A DNA stretch of 64,000 nucleotides, taken from assembly GCF_010365055.1 (NCBI RefSeq), contig NZ_JAAFHA010000006.1:40346-104345 (forward strand), in the 5' to 3' direction. The DNA is from Rhodoferax sp. GTDB taxonomy: Bacteria > Pseudomonadota > Gammaproteobacteria > Burkholderiales > Burkholderiaceae_C. Positions 16,081 to 26,842 of this stretch are shown one piece after another. Numbering within the stretch: position 1 is the first letter of the stretch; each line of letters starts with the position of its first letter. A program made the translations under genes and the position numbers. A model generated the notes under the pieces. The model saw only the letters and a program-made list of their open reading frames with translations, did not search any database and was not told the DNA's origin.

Positions 16081-17652
16081 AGCCACTCTATCTGGAGCCC
16101 CCTGCGCCAGCCCGCCTTTCGCGGGCTGTGGCTTTGCGGTGGTGTCTTCTTCATTGGCAGCGGCATGCAGTCCATGGCGGCGGCCTGGCTCATGGTCGAA
16201 CTCACCGGTTCGTCCTTCTTGGCGGCGCTGGTGCAGACGGCCGTGTTCCTGCCCATGTTCCTGCTGGCCCTGCCTGCGGGCGTGCTGGCCGACACCACTG
16301 ATCGCGGGCGCCTGATCTCAGGCGCGCTGATAGCCCAGGTGGCCGCATCCGCCTTGCTGGCCGTGCTGGTGCTGGGCGACTGGGGCGGGCCAGCATCGGT
16401 GCTGTTCCTGGTGTTTGTGTGTGGTTGCTGCACGGCCGTGCTGACGCCGGCGTGGAACTCCTCGGTGGTCGACCCGGTGCCGCGCGACGAGTGGCCGCAG
16501 GCCATCACCGCCATCAGCATTGCCTACAACGCGGCGCGCGCCATCGGCCCCACGCTGGCCGGTCTGATGTTTGCCCGCTTGGGTGCGGGCTGGGTATTCA
16601 CGGTCACGGCGTTCACAACACTGGTGATGTGGGAATCGATCCGCCGCTGGCCGCCGCGCCCGCACCCACCGTCACGCCTGCCGGCCGAACGCCTGTGGGG
16701 CGGCACACTCAGCGGGCTGCGCTTTGCCTGGCACTCGCGCATGATCCTGGCGCAATTGGTGCGGGTGACGGCTTACGGCGCGGCCGGCTCGGCGCTTTGG
16801 GCGCTGCTGCCGGTGATCGCACAGCGCCAACTGGGCACGGGTGCCGAAGGCTTCGGCCTGTTGATGGGCTGCCTGGGGACGGGTGCCGTGGCCTCCGGTC
16901 TGGTGGTCGGGCGGCTGCGCGCACGCTTCGGGCTGGACGCCATCGTCGGCGCGAGCTGCGTGGCCTTCTCCGGTGTCATGCTGCTGGCCGCGTGGGTCCG
17001 CGTGCCGGTGCTGGTCTATGGCGCCATGGCGCTGGGTGGCGCCGCATGGATGGCTGCCATGTCCATCTTCAACAGCGCCACGCAGGCCAGCGCGCCACCG
17101 TGGGTGCGCTCGCGCGCGGTGGCGCTGCACATGGTGGCCGCGCTGGGCGCCTTCGCCATTGGCTCAGCGTTCTGGGGCGCGGTGTCCGACATTGCCGGAT
17201 TGACCGCTGCGCTGACCGCTGCCAGCCTGCTGATGGCAGCGGGCCCGCTGCTGGCGCGTCCGTTTCCGCTGCGGGTGGGCGCGATCCACGAAGTGACGCA
17301 AGGTACGCAGTGGGACGAACCGCTCGTGGCAGCCGAACCCAGCCCAGAGGCTGGCCCAGTGGCGGTTGAGGTGGGCTACCGCATCCGCACCGGCGAAGAC
17401 AAGGCATTTCTCGACACCATCAGCCGCATGAAGGCCCACCGCCGGCGCGACGGCGCCACCTTCTGGCGTGTCTACAGAGACCTCGGTGAGCCATCTCGCT
17501 ATGTCGAGCGTTTCATTGTGGCGTCGTGGGCCAGCTACCTTCACCAGCGCGCCCGCGCCACTGTGGCCGATCAGGCGCTTGAAGTCGAGGTACGCGCCTT
17601 TCTGGCGCCCGGCGAAAGCGCGCGCATGTCGCACTACATTGCCGAGCGCTGA
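16072..17652 (+). CDS. MFS exporter of the EntS/transmembrane secretion effector type
   Basis: Major facilitator protein of 526 residues. About 12 hydrophobic helices occupy residues 15-405, starting LRQPAFRGLWLCGGVFFIGS and including the loop ADTTDRGRLISGAL after helix 3, as in the enterobactin-exporter-like family. A soluble C-terminal domain of about 100 residues follows (VEVGYRIRTGEDKAFLDTIS, RMKAHRRRDGATFWRVYRD, YVERFIVASWASYLHQRAR). It resembles an antibiotic-biosynthesis-monooxygenase/ferredoxin-like fold and is common in this subfamily. The ATG at 16072 is inside the 110-bp repeat, with no clear ribosome site. The substrate is probably a small hydrophobic or siderophore-like compound; unknown. 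Confidence 0.85.
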   Translation: MPPSHSIWSPLRQPAFRGLWLCGGVFFIGSGMQSMAAAWLMVELTGSSFLAALVQTAVFLPMFLLALPAGVLADTTDRGRLISGALIAQVAASALLAVLVLGDWGGPASVLFLVFVCGCCTAVLTPAWNSSVVDPVPRDEWPQAITAISIAYNAARAIGPTLAGLMFARLGAGWVFTVTAFTTLVMWESIRRWPPRPHPPSRLPAERLWGGTLSGLRFAWHSRMILAQLVRVTAYGAAGSALWALLPVIAQRQLGTGAEGFGLLMGCLGTGAVASGLVVGRLRARFGLDAIVGASCVAFSGVMLLAAWVRVPVLVYGAMALGGAAWMAAMSIFNSATQASAPPWVRSRAVALHMVAALGAFAIGSAFWGAVSDIAGLTAALTAASLLMAAGPLLARPFPLRVGAIHEVTQGTQWDEPLVAAEPSPEAGPVAVEVGYRIRTGEDKAFLDTISRMKAHRRRDGATFWRVYRDLGEPSRYVERFIVASWASYLHQRARATVADQALEVEVRAFLAPGESARMSHYIAER

Positions 17653-17760
17653 GGCAGCGGCCGTCAAGGCCCTGCTTGATCGCGTCGGCTCTTGACAGAT
17701 GTCTTCGCGTGACTGAAACCGATTCGCTCGCGTACGGTCGTTTCGGTGTCCACCCACGGC

Positions 17761-17938
17761 CCACGACGGGCCACCTGATGACAACGCTGGACGGCCTGAA
17801 CCTGCGTTACGGCCGTGGCACGTGCTCATGGCCAGCGCCGGGCTGGCGGGGGATGAACGCGCTTGGTCGATGAAGCAGGATCGGCGAACGCTGGGGTACA
17901 CCACCTGCTGGGCGAATATGCCGGTGGTGCGGGCTTGA
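17761..17938 (+). pseudogene. Remnant of umuC (DNA polymerase V subunit), C-terminal end
   Basis: TTGHLMTTLDGLNLRYGRGT reads in one frame from 17763. After a frame change near 17822 the text continues MASAGLAGDERAWSMKQDRR and TLGYTTCWANMPVVRA, then a stop at 17936-17938. This matches the end of UmuC little-finger domains (LM..LD.LN.R.GRG and WxMKQxxxxPxYTT). The catalytic part is absent, so this is a scar of a lost umuDC-type locus or mobile element. Confidence 0.7.
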
Positions 17939-18786
17939 GGGGGTGGTAGACCGATACTTGGCTGTTTTGAAGGCGGCAATGTGGCGGTTGCTGACATAGG
18001 TTTGCCAAAACTGCTCGCTCGATACCCGACCTCCACCCCACTACCCTGACCGTCAGTAATGTGGCATCGATTTTTTTCGGATCGCTGCACTCGCCAGCGC
18101 CCATCAAGAGTCACTCACTGGTATGCCACCAGATGACCGTTGGCACTTACATAAATAACGGTCATCCGCATTGCACAAACACGTTACGGGTCAGTCCAGT
18201 GCACCTTTCAATCTCTGATACCAACAACCCATGACGGAAAAACAAGCGTCGAACAATGCCCAAAGCTATCATGGTGGTCATCTCCCTCTGTCCTGCATAA
18301 AGAAGAAGCAGGAAGGCAAATCACCCTGAGCAATTTTCGGTGCGCACCACTCAGTCATATTGGGTTTTATTGCTCCCGCGCTCAGCAACGACAGCATCAA
18401 AACCGGCGCCAATGGTCAATTGCGTTTGATCAGTTCAATGCCTTCAAGCCCGCTCAAGCCGTCGAGGTTGGTGTCCCGCAACAAAACTTCAACGTCATCT
18501 AGGCCGCTGGTTATCGCCTCGTCCAAAGAGCTTGCTTCACGAGTTATTGCGCCAGGTGTCGCGGTGTCGATCACCAGGCCCGCTTACCCTGATCGCTGAG
18601 CGCGGCGGCCAACTCGTGGCAGCAAAGAACTGGTCCTGGATGGGTTCAGATGATTGGGACATGTCTGTGGAACTAAAGAAATTCCGCCGACGGGAAAAAT
18701 GCTTAATTGGGCAAAATGTGTCGGTTTTCTTTACACATCGTCTGTCACTGAAACATTTTATTACACAAAATCAACGGCTTACGATT
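17939..18786. other. Gene-poor 850-bp stretch
   Basis: No frame with a convincing start and product. The DNA becomes more AT-rich towards the right as it enters the PEP-CTERM promoter region. A minus-strand stretch near 18415-18550 reads DNLDGLSGLEGIEL-like text that faintly recalls a response-regulator receiver, but it is too short and broken to annotate. Confidence 0.4.
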
Positions 18787-18804
18787 TAGGCATGAAACTT
18801 GCTT
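18787..18804 (+). promoter_or_regulatory. Sigma-54 (RpoN) promoter of the PEP-CTERM gene
   Basis: TAGGCATGAAACTTGCTT: the GG (18789-18790) and GC (18801-18802) dinucleotides are separated by ten bases, as the -24/-12 elements require, and TTGCTT fits the -12 consensus. It lies about 97 bases before the ATG. PEP-CTERM genes in many bacteria are known to depend on RpoN with the PrsK/PrsR system, so the site makes sense functionally. Confidence 0.7.
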
Positions 18805-18900
18805 TCATAGCCAAGGCTTGAATGCTGTACCTTTCGGCCGGAAGTAAAGGCAAACAAGTGGGAGCAAATTTCTTACAGCATTAACCAAAACAGGTATCAC

Positions 18901-19764
18901 ATGAACTTTGACAATAGGCTTCAACAGCACTCAGCGCCAGTGCTCAGGTTTACTGCCGCCCTCGCGCTGACGAGCGGCGTGCTTTTCGCGAGTATGGCAA
19001 GCGCCGCTCCGATCTACTTTAACGGCTTCGAGACCGACATCGCGGGATGGGAAACGCCGACGCGCGTCAGCTCTGGAACCGGCGGAATCACATCCAGTAC
19101 CGGTGGTTTTCATGCAACGACCGCTGCACGTGCAAGTGACTTCACGCGTTGGGGCGGGTACAACTACGGCGCTGGCGCAGTGCCGACTACCTTCCAGGAA
19201 TACTGGACCTCGGTCGATATCTACCTCAACGTGGGTGGCGGCTGGGCCAACAATACCCGCTTCGACTTCTCGTCAGCCATTAACAACGCTGCTGGTGCCC
19301 ATCTGGGCGATTTCATCTTCAACGCCGGCTTTTATAACGACGCCACCGGACCCGGCGCCAGCTCCAGCCGTTTTGTAATCAGCGCAAGCAACAACAGTCA
19401 GCCCGGCAGCGCTTATGCGAAGAATCCCGGCAAAGACCCCGTCGCCATTGCCGCGAGCGGTTGGTACACTTTTGAGCACCATTTTTACAACAATGGCGGC
19501 AATCTGGCTGTGGACATGAGCATCTTGGACTCCGCGGACTTACTCATAAACGATTGGACGCTGAGTGTCCCCGCGCCGGCCATCGCCGGCGTTGGCGGCA
19601 ACCGGTACGGCTGGTTCGATTTCAACGAATTCTCAACACTCGCTTTCGACAACACGGAATTACGCGTTGCCGACGCAGCGGTGGTCCCAGAGCCCGCGAC
19701 CCTCGCCTTGCTCGGATTGGGTCTGGCAGCCCTTGGTTTCTCCCGGCGCAAGATGCCCAGCTGA
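18901..19764 (+). CDS. PEP-CTERM sorting domain protein
   Basis: Exported protein of 287 residues. An N-terminal signal peptide (FTAALALTSGVLFASMASAA) ends near residue 36. The middle is a Gly/Asn/Ser-rich beta domain (YFNGFETDIAGWETPTRVSS) of the type often seen in extracellular jelly-roll proteins. The end is a textbook PEP-CTERM tripartite tail: VPEPATLALLGLGLAALGF then SRRK, recognised and cleaved by an exosortase at the inner membrane. No exosortase or polysaccharide cluster is in the window, so sorting must rely on genes elsewhere. A sigma-54 promoter precedes it and an intrinsic terminator follows, so it is a single-gene unit. Likely role: matrix, floc or biofilm protein (family knowledge). 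Confidence 0.9.
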   Translation: MNFDNRLQQHSAPVLRFTAALALTSGVLFASMASAAPIYFNGFETDIAGWETPTRVSSGTGGITSSTGGFHATTAARASDFTRWGGYNYGAGAVPTTFQEYWTSVDIYLNVGGGWANNTRFDFSSAINNAAGAHLGDFIFNAGFYNDATGPGASSSRFVISASNNSQPGSAYAKNPGKDPVAIAASGWYTFEHHFYNNGGNLAVDMSILDSADLLINDWTLSVPAPAIAGVGGNRYGWFDFNEFSTLAFDNTELRVADAAVVPEPATLALLGLGLAALGFSRRKMPS

Positions 19765-19803
19765 AGCAACCTCAAGCGCGGCTTGCTGCGCGTCGGGTCA
19801 TAG

Positions 19804-19827
19804 ACCCGGTCATACGCCGGGTTTTTC
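19804..19827 (+). terminator. Intrinsic terminator after the PEP-CTERM gene
   Basis: ACCCGG-TCATACG-CCGGGT stem followed by TTTTCTT, 40 bases after the stop. The roughly 280 bases to the next gene (19828-20107) contain nothing I can name. Confidence 0.8.
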
Positions 19828-20107
19828 TTGTCGCACGTCATGTGCTCAGCCCCACGATTTGAAGTTGTGGGCCTATGGGCAGGCAGGCGACGATTGCGGC
19901 GTGAGCTTGAGCGACATCTTTGGATTTCGTTGCGGAATGCCACGAAGGGCTTCTGACTGGAGTTGAAGTAGACAACCGGAAAGCTGCCTGTCGTTAACGG
20001 CTCTGATGGGTCTGCTGGAGCCAGTCAACCTTCTCGGAAGCTGACCGTCACCATTGAAGGTCAGCAGCGCAGCGCAGCTTACTTCCGTTGTGCAACGGCG
20101 CCGGTCA

Positions 20108-21325
20108 TCAATCCTGTGGTGCCGCAGGGCGCAGCGCCGACAAGGCCGCGATCTGGGTGTGGGTCAGAGCTGACGCTTGTTGCACCAGCTCAGCGGACAA
20201 GCGCGCTTTGGCCTCTTTGGCAGGCAGACTGGCGCGCACGGCCTCCAGGTTGTTGCGCATCCGCTGGGTGTCGGCGTACAGGCCGCGCACCATTTGAGCC
20301 ATGGCCTGGGTGATGGTCTGGCTCGCGGTGAGAAGTGCTGGCCACTGCGCCAGTTGGGTTTGCCAGTTGCCTGGGGCAGTGCCGCTGGTCCGCGACAAGG
20401 TGGCCAGCAATGTCGCCACTTGCTGCGGCACCCGCTGCGCTGCTGCGAGCGCTGCCATGCTCAGCATGGCCATGGGCACGGGCGGCACTGGCTTTGCCCC
20501 GGGCACGGAGACAGCAGGTGCGACAGCTCGCGTCAGTTCGCCGATCTCGCACTGTGCCATGTGGGCGATGTCGCCAGCCATTTTTCCAAGGCTCCCTACC
20601 AGCACACCCAGCTCACAAGCCAATGCGACTGCTTCATCAGGCGAAGGATTGCCGGCAAATGCAGGCGCTTTGAGCTGCAAGTCCATGGCCATCAAGGTCA
20701 TGACCAGCGCGTCCTTGCCCTGCAATGCCGCCCGGGTGACGATCTCGCTGCCCAAGCTGAGACTGAGTGCACAGCTCGCGGCAGACCGCAAACGCTGTTG
20801 GCTGCGCGCCAGCGGGGCCGCCCACTGGCTGCAGGTGAGTCCAAAGGTGGTGACAGCCGCCGGCTGCTGCGGGTTGCGTGCCAGCATTGCGTCATCCGCA
20901 TGCTGTGCCGCCAGAGCCAGCAGCGCATGAACGGTCTGGGCAAGATCAGCTTCAATGAGTGTGAGCACGTCACGCATGACCAACGCCAGAGAAGTGTCCA
21001 CCAGTTCCTGGTCGCTGCAGCCCAAATGCACAAGGCTGGCAGCATCCGGGTTGAACAGCGCCACGGTTTCGCGCAGGTTTGTCACCAGCGGGGTCGCCAG
21101 GCAACGCGCGCGGGCGCTCTCGCGCACCAGCTTTGGCACATCAAACAACTCAACCTTGCAGCTGCCAATGATGGATTGCGAGGCCGCTTGCGGGATCAAA
21201 CCCACACCGGCCTGCGCGCGCGCCAGCGCGGCTTCAAAGCGCAGCATGGCGGCGATCACAGCGCGATCGCTGAGCGCTTCGGTGACCTCAGGTGTGGATA
21301 AAAAACTCTCGAACAGGCTGCTCAT
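20108..21325 (-). CDS. PcaB-like (3-carboxymuconate cycloisomerase) lyase with altered catalytic loop
   Basis: Fumarase/aspartase-superfamily protein of 405 residues, closest in layout to 3-carboxy-cis,cis-muconate cycloisomerase. The N-terminus (FESFLSTPEVTEALSDRAVI, MLRFEAALARAQA) and the TFGLTCSQWAAPLARSQQRL block fit. The superfamily's signature loop, SSxMPxKxNP, which supplies the catalytic Ser, is not recognisable: at that position the protein reads SVPGAKPVPPVPMAML, then the normal helix LAAAQRVPQQVATLLATLSR resumes. Either the reaction differs or the protein is not a lyase any more. The frame is intact over its whole length. It is the last gene of a tight minus-strand trio (6-bp and 5-bp gaps) behind the IclR-type operator. 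Start at 21325, MSSLFES. Confidence 0.75.
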   Translation of the reverse strand: MSSLFESFLSTPEVTEALSDRAVIAAMLRFEAALARAQAGVGLIPQAASQSIIGSCKVELFDVPKLVRESARARCLATPLVTNLRETVALFNPDAASLVHLGCSDQELVDTSLALVMRDVLTLIEADLAQTVHALLALAAQHADDAMLARNPQQPAAVTTFGLTCSQWAAPLARSQQRLRSAASCALSLSLGSEIVTRAALQGKDALVMTLMAMDLQLKAPAFAGNPSPDEAVALACELGVLVGSLGKMAGDIAHMAQCEIGELTRAVAPAVSVPGAKPVPPVPMAMLSMAALAAAQRVPQQVATLLATLSRTSGTAPGNWQTQLAQWPALLTASQTITQAMAQMVRGLYADTQRMRNNLEAVRASLPAKEAKARLSAELVQQASALTHTQIAALSALRPAAPQD

Positions 21326-21331
21326 GAAAAA

Positions 21332-22210
21332 TCAGGCAGCTAGCGCGCGGCGCAGGCGGATCTGGTTGGGCAGAGGCACCGAGCGCTGCAGTACGTCCTG
21401 GCCCAGCCACAAGGCTGCGCTGCGAGCCCGCTGCGCCACATGCAACGAGGGCATGGCAGCGTAGTCGTCATTGAAAGCTGCCAAGCTGTAAGCACCACGA
21501 TAACCCAGCGTGTGCATGGTGGTGACCAGCGTGGCTAACTCCGCCCGGTGCGCACCGTCGCCGGGGAAGACGCGAAACGCCTGGTCCGGGCTGTTTGATG
21601 AACCCAAGAGGTCGGCCAGTTCCATCAAGAACAACTTGTCGGTGTCGAGCATCTCCAGGTCCTCTAGCGGCGTGTTGGCGGCCAGCAGCGCATGGCTGTC
21701 CAGGCACAGCCCCAGATTGGGCATGTCGGCCTCGCAGACCAAGTCCCAGGCCTGTAGAAAATCTTGCACCACCGCGCCACCGGCCCAACCTTGGTAGGCG
21801 ACTTTGATGTTCATGGGAATCGCCAGCATGGCCAATTGGCGCAGGTCACGAATCAGCGCCTGGGGGCTATCAGCACCTGGTGCCAGGCTGGAAGACGGCA
21901 GCACCAGCAAACGGCATTTCAAAGCATGGCACATCCCCAGCATCGCCTGGGCGACGTCCAGCTTGTAGGCGTGCAAAGGATCGGTTTGACCTTCAAAATC
22001 ACACCTTGCCTGAAAGGCCGACAGGCGCAAACCGCTGGCGTGCACGCATGCCACTGCGGCATCGACCCCGCCAGGGTGGCTCACCAGGTCTTGGGCACAC
22101 AGCATGATCTGCGAAAACCCTGCCGCACGCACGGCGTCGAGCTTGACGCTCAACGAGCCCGCCAGCGAGCGGCTGTCCATGCCGAAATCGTTCAAATTCG
22201 CGTTGCTCAT
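21332..22210 (-). CDS. QuiC-like TIM barrel (3-dehydroshikimate dehydratase family) with altered metal site
   Basis: 292-residue sugar-phosphate-isomerase-fold protein resembling the N-terminal half of QuiC, which dehydrates 3-dehydroshikimate to protocatechuate. Family layout: GSLSVKLDAVRAAGFSQIML at the start, FQARCDFEG, then VAYQGWAGG, LGLCLDSHALLA, LFLMELAD, RVFPGDGAHRAE and YSLAAFNDDY. In functional homologues, as I recall them, four metal ligands sit at AYE, LDS, LQLAD and SLEIFND. Here the first is Gln, the second Asp is kept, the third is Glu for Gln, and the last is Ala for Glu. Loss of metal binding is therefore likely. The HPPD-like half that is fused in Pseudomonas QuiC is a separate gene 5 bp upstream. 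Confidence 0.75.
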   Translation of the reverse strand: MSNANLNDFGMDSRSLAGSLSVKLDAVRAAGFSQIMLCAQDLVSHPGGVDAAVACVHASGLRLSAFQARCDFEGQTDPLHAYKLDVAQAMLGMCHALKCRLLVLPSSSLAPGADSPQALIRDLRQLAMLAIPMNIKVAYQGWAGGAVVQDFLQAWDLVCEADMPNLGLCLDSHALLAANTPLEDLEMLDTDKLFLMELADLLGSSNSPDQAFRVFPGDGAHRAELATLVTTMHTLGYRGAYSLAAFNDDYAAMPSLHVAQRARSAALWLGQDVLQRSVPLPNQIRLRRALAA

Positions 22211-22215
22211 GATGA

Positions 22216-23112
22216 TCAGCCGCGCAGGTCGTGAACAATCTCAAAGCTCACACTGCCCAACCAGGTCTTGGTCAGCGCGCCGCGCTCGCTGGTTTGCACA
22301 CTGCGCGAGGCCACGAACTCGACACCGCGCTGGGTCAGCTCAGCCACGGTAGCCAGCACGTCCGCACTGCCCAGACCAATGCGCTGCAAGCCTTCGTCGT
22401 CCTCCACATCCAGTACGCCCGCTTCCGGCTCAATCAATTGAATGTAAAAACGTGACGCTGGCGGGCAGGGGCTGCGCAAAATCCGGCCTTTGGGCAAGAT
22501 GCCAAAGCGCTGCTCGGGCGCTAGCGTGCCAAAGCCAAACAGCTCGCGGTAAAACTCGGTCCAGTCCTCAGTGCGTTCGTTTCCGATGTATTGCACAACG
22601 CCAAAAAAATGCAGGCCTGCGGTGGCCGGCGGGTACTGGTCCACACCCGGAATCGGGGTGAAATCCACGTCGTAAATTGAAAACTGTTTGTGCCGGTCGA
22701 CAAAGTAAATGCGGCTGGTGCCGACCCCGTGAATGGCCGGAATATTGAGCTCCATCACTTCCACGTGGGTGGGCACACCCCAGGCGCCCCGGTCCAGAGC
22801 ACGCTGGTAGGCGGCAGTCGCATCGCGCACGCGCAGGGCGATGGCGGTGATGATGGGCTTGTCGCTCAAGGGCGAGCCTTTGGCGTGGGCATTGACGATG
22901 ATGTTGATGCCACCCTGGCGGTACAGCAAGACTTCACGCGAACGGTGTCGCGCCACGGGTTTGAAACCCATCATTTCAAGCACCTGGCCCAGCGCTTGGG
23001 GTTTGGCGGTGGCGTACTCAATGAATTCGATGCCGTCCAAGCCGAGTGGATTGGCTTCTTCGACCATCTCTTCGCGGTCTGCGCTGGGTGATATCAGGGT
23101 GGCTGCCGTCAT
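22216..23112 (-). CDS. 4-hydroxyphenylpyruvate dioxygenase-like VOC protein (QuiC C-terminal half homologue)
   Basis: 298-residue protein made of two VOC modules. Visible are NPLGLDGIEFIEYATAKPQA, VARHRSREVLLYRQGGINII, then GLHFFGVVQYIG, RILRSPCPP, FYIQLIEPE, GLQRIGLGSADVLATVAEL and a C-terminal SFEIVHDLRG. In HPPD the iron ligands are His (iDHvv), His (xQHiAL) and Glu (FEiIqR). The first (GLHFFG) and the last (FEIV) are present, but the second reads GLQRIG, Arg in place of His. It resembles the C-terminal domain of fused QuiC rather than stand-alone HPPD. It is the first gene of the trio, divergent from the IclR regulator. Start at ATG 23112, with AGAGGAAC ahead. Confidence 0.75.
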   Translation of the reverse strand: MTAATLISPSADREEMVEEANPLGLDGIEFIEYATAKPQALGQVLEMMGFKPVARHRSREVLLYRQGGINIIVNAHAKGSPLSDKPIITAIALRVRDATAAYQRALDRGAWGVPTHVEVMELNIPAIHGVGTSRIYFVDRHKQFSIYDVDFTPIPGVDQYPPATAGLHFFGVVQYIGNERTEDWTEFYRELFGFGTLAPEQRFGILPKGRILRSPCPPASRFYIQLIEPEAGVLDVEDDEGLQRIGLGSADVLATVAELTQRGVEFVASRSVQTSERGALTKTWLGSVSFEIVHDLRG

Positions 23113-23394
23113 GGTGGTGTTCCTCTGGAATGAATCAAAGTGATTATGCGATGCTTGATGGGCCAGGCACTCGCGGTGTCATTGACCACAGTCGAATCAG
23201 TCGCACCCTCTCTTCCTCGCGAACGAAAGTCGATAGCGCGTGGCTTGAGAAATTTCAGGCCTGTGCGGCTCCGATCAAGGGACATCATTGCCGATTGCGG
23301 CTGAAAATTAATACGTTAATCGCTCATAATTGCATTTCAAGATGCACTTTACCCAATTTAAATAATTAATGGCGAGCAAATTACCCGTTTTCGT

Positions 23395-23428
23395 ACGATA
23401 AATGAACTATGAAAAGTGATAAACGAAC
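23395..23428. promoter_or_regulatory. Direct-repeat operator candidate for the IclR regulator
   Basis: ACGATAAATGAAC (23395-23407) and GTGATAAACGAAC (23416-23428) agree at 10 of 13 bases and start 21 bases apart, two helical turns, so both face the same side of the DNA. They lie in the 369-bp gap between the divergent trio and the IclR gene. IclR-family aromatic regulators such as PcaU bind repeated half-sites of this kind (family knowledge). A related palindrome is found at 31952-31966. Confidence 0.55.
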
Positions 23429-23481
23429 GAACGACGCCCATCAATATGGACCGACTTTGACTGATTGAACCGACATCAACC

Positions 23482-24282
23482 ATGACCAGCCTGATCACTT
23501 CCCAAAGAACTAGCGCTTCAAGTGCGGTGCTGGACAAACGCGACTGGATTGCCGGGCTGGAAAAAGGCCTGTCCATCATTGATGCCTTTGACGACGCCAA
23601 CCCGCGCATGACCGCCAGCCAGGCCGGGGTGCGTTGCGGTCTGACCCGCACTGCGGCCCGGCGCTACCTGCTGACCCTGCAGCACCTGGGTTATGTGGCA
23701 TGCGATGGAAAGCTGTTTTGGCTCACCCCGCGGGTGCTGCGCCTCGGTCAGGCTTATCTGGAGTCAGCCCGGTTGCCGCGTATCGTGCAGCCGTTCCTGC
23801 AGCGTGTGACATCGGGCACGCAGGAGATCGCTTATGTGAGCGTGATGGATGGTGACGATATCGTCTATATCGCGCGCAACGGCTCAAGCCGCAGCATGAA
23901 CACGGGCATCGTGTTGGGCTCGCGGGTACAAGCCCAAGTGACGGCGGCCGGCATGCTGCTGCTGTCGATGCGCGCGCCGGAGTGGCTGGAGAACTGGCTG
24001 ACGCACCATGAGCTCAAGGCCTACACCACCTACACCATCTCCAGCAAGGACCGTTTGCGCATTGAGCTGGCCCGCATCCGCCAGCGCGGCTGGGCGATCT
24101 CAGAGCAGCAACTGGAGTTGACATACCGGGGCGTGGCGGTGCCGCTGATCGATCGCAAGGGTGATCTGGTCGGCGCCCTCAACGTCACCATGCCCATGGG
24201 GCATGAGAGCAGCGACGATGCGGTGCAGCGTGTTCTGCCCGTGCTGATGGAAACAGCAAGGGCCATGCGCAATCTGATTTGA
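23482..24282 (+). CDS. IclR-family regulator (PcaR/PobR/PcaU-like)
   Basis: Transcription factor of 266 residues. The winged helix is at about residues 23-85 (IAGLEKGLSIIDAFDDANPR, TASQAGVRCGLTRTAARRYL, LTLQHLGYVACDGKLFWLTP). The effector domain follows, with QEIAYVSVMDGDDIVYIARN, VLGSRVQAQVTAAGMLLLS and GVAVPLIDRKGDLVGALNVT. These are hallmarks of the subgroup that controls protocatechuate, 4-hydroxybenzoate or quinate catabolism, usually as an activator. It is transcribed away from the QuiC/PcaB-like trio and probably controls it. The similar operator in front of the 31.8-26.8 kb operon suggests that it controls that one too (inference). Confidence 0.9.
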   Translation: MTSLITSQRTSASSAVLDKRDWIAGLEKGLSIIDAFDDANPRMTASQAGVRCGLTRTAARRYLLTLQHLGYVACDGKLFWLTPRVLRLGQAYLESARLPRIVQPFLQRVTSGTQEIAYVSVMDGDDIVYIARNGSSRSMNTGIVLGSRVQAQVTAAGMLLLSMRAPEWLENWLTHHELKAYTTYTISSKDRLRIELARIRQRGWAISEQQLELTYRGVAVPLIDRKGDLVGALNVTMPMGHESSDDAVQRVLPVLMETARAMRNLI

Positions 24283-24289
24283 AGGACCT

Positions 24290-24322
24290 CCCCGGCACCG
24301 CAAGCAACTTTCCGTGTCGGGG
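24290..24322. terminator. Hairpin between the convergent IclR and katG genes
   Basis: CCCCGGCAC and GTGTCGGGG pair over nine positions (one G-U) around a 15-base loop, in the 59-bp gap between two convergent stops. Only short U-tracts flank it, so a two-way, weak terminator is the best reading. Confidence 0.5.
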
Positions 24323-24341
24323 ATGTCTGTTGTTGACGCTG

Positions 24342-26552
<2,211 letters not shown>

Positions 26553-26771
26553 TCATGCGATCTTCCAGACCCTTTGCCGCAGGCTTGAGGGTCATTGAAA
26601 AAAGCAGCAGGGAGGCCACTGTAGTCTTGAATGCGCCCTGTTGGAATGGCCTGGAGACACCAAGGGGTCAAGACGTTTCAATCACGACAATAGGAAAACA
26701 CCATGCTGGACAAAGTCAAACCGGTGATCCGGCCCGGTGGGCTTGGGTGTCGTGCGCTCTTTCGGCACTCG

Positions 26772-26833
26772 CATAACTGCTATTAATATAGAAGCACAAA
26801 AAGCCTGCACGACAAGGGCTAGAGGCCAAAAAA
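26772..26833. repeat. Short interspersed repeat, copy 4
   Basis: TAACTGCTATTAATATAGAAG ... GACAAGGGCTAGAGGCC followed by A-rich sequence. It lies nine bases beyond the aroD stop and separates it from katG, so it forms the end of the aroD transcript. Confidence 0.7.
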
Positions 26834-26842
26834 GCACTTAAT

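Noticed and set aside
15846..16520. Minus-strand frame across the right 110-bp repeat and the MFS start
   Set aside because: Most of it is antisense to the MFS gene; the remaining C-terminal part has no recognisable family.
18415..18600. Minus-strand text recalling a response-regulator receiver
   Set aside because: Too short, no start, key Asp context unclear.
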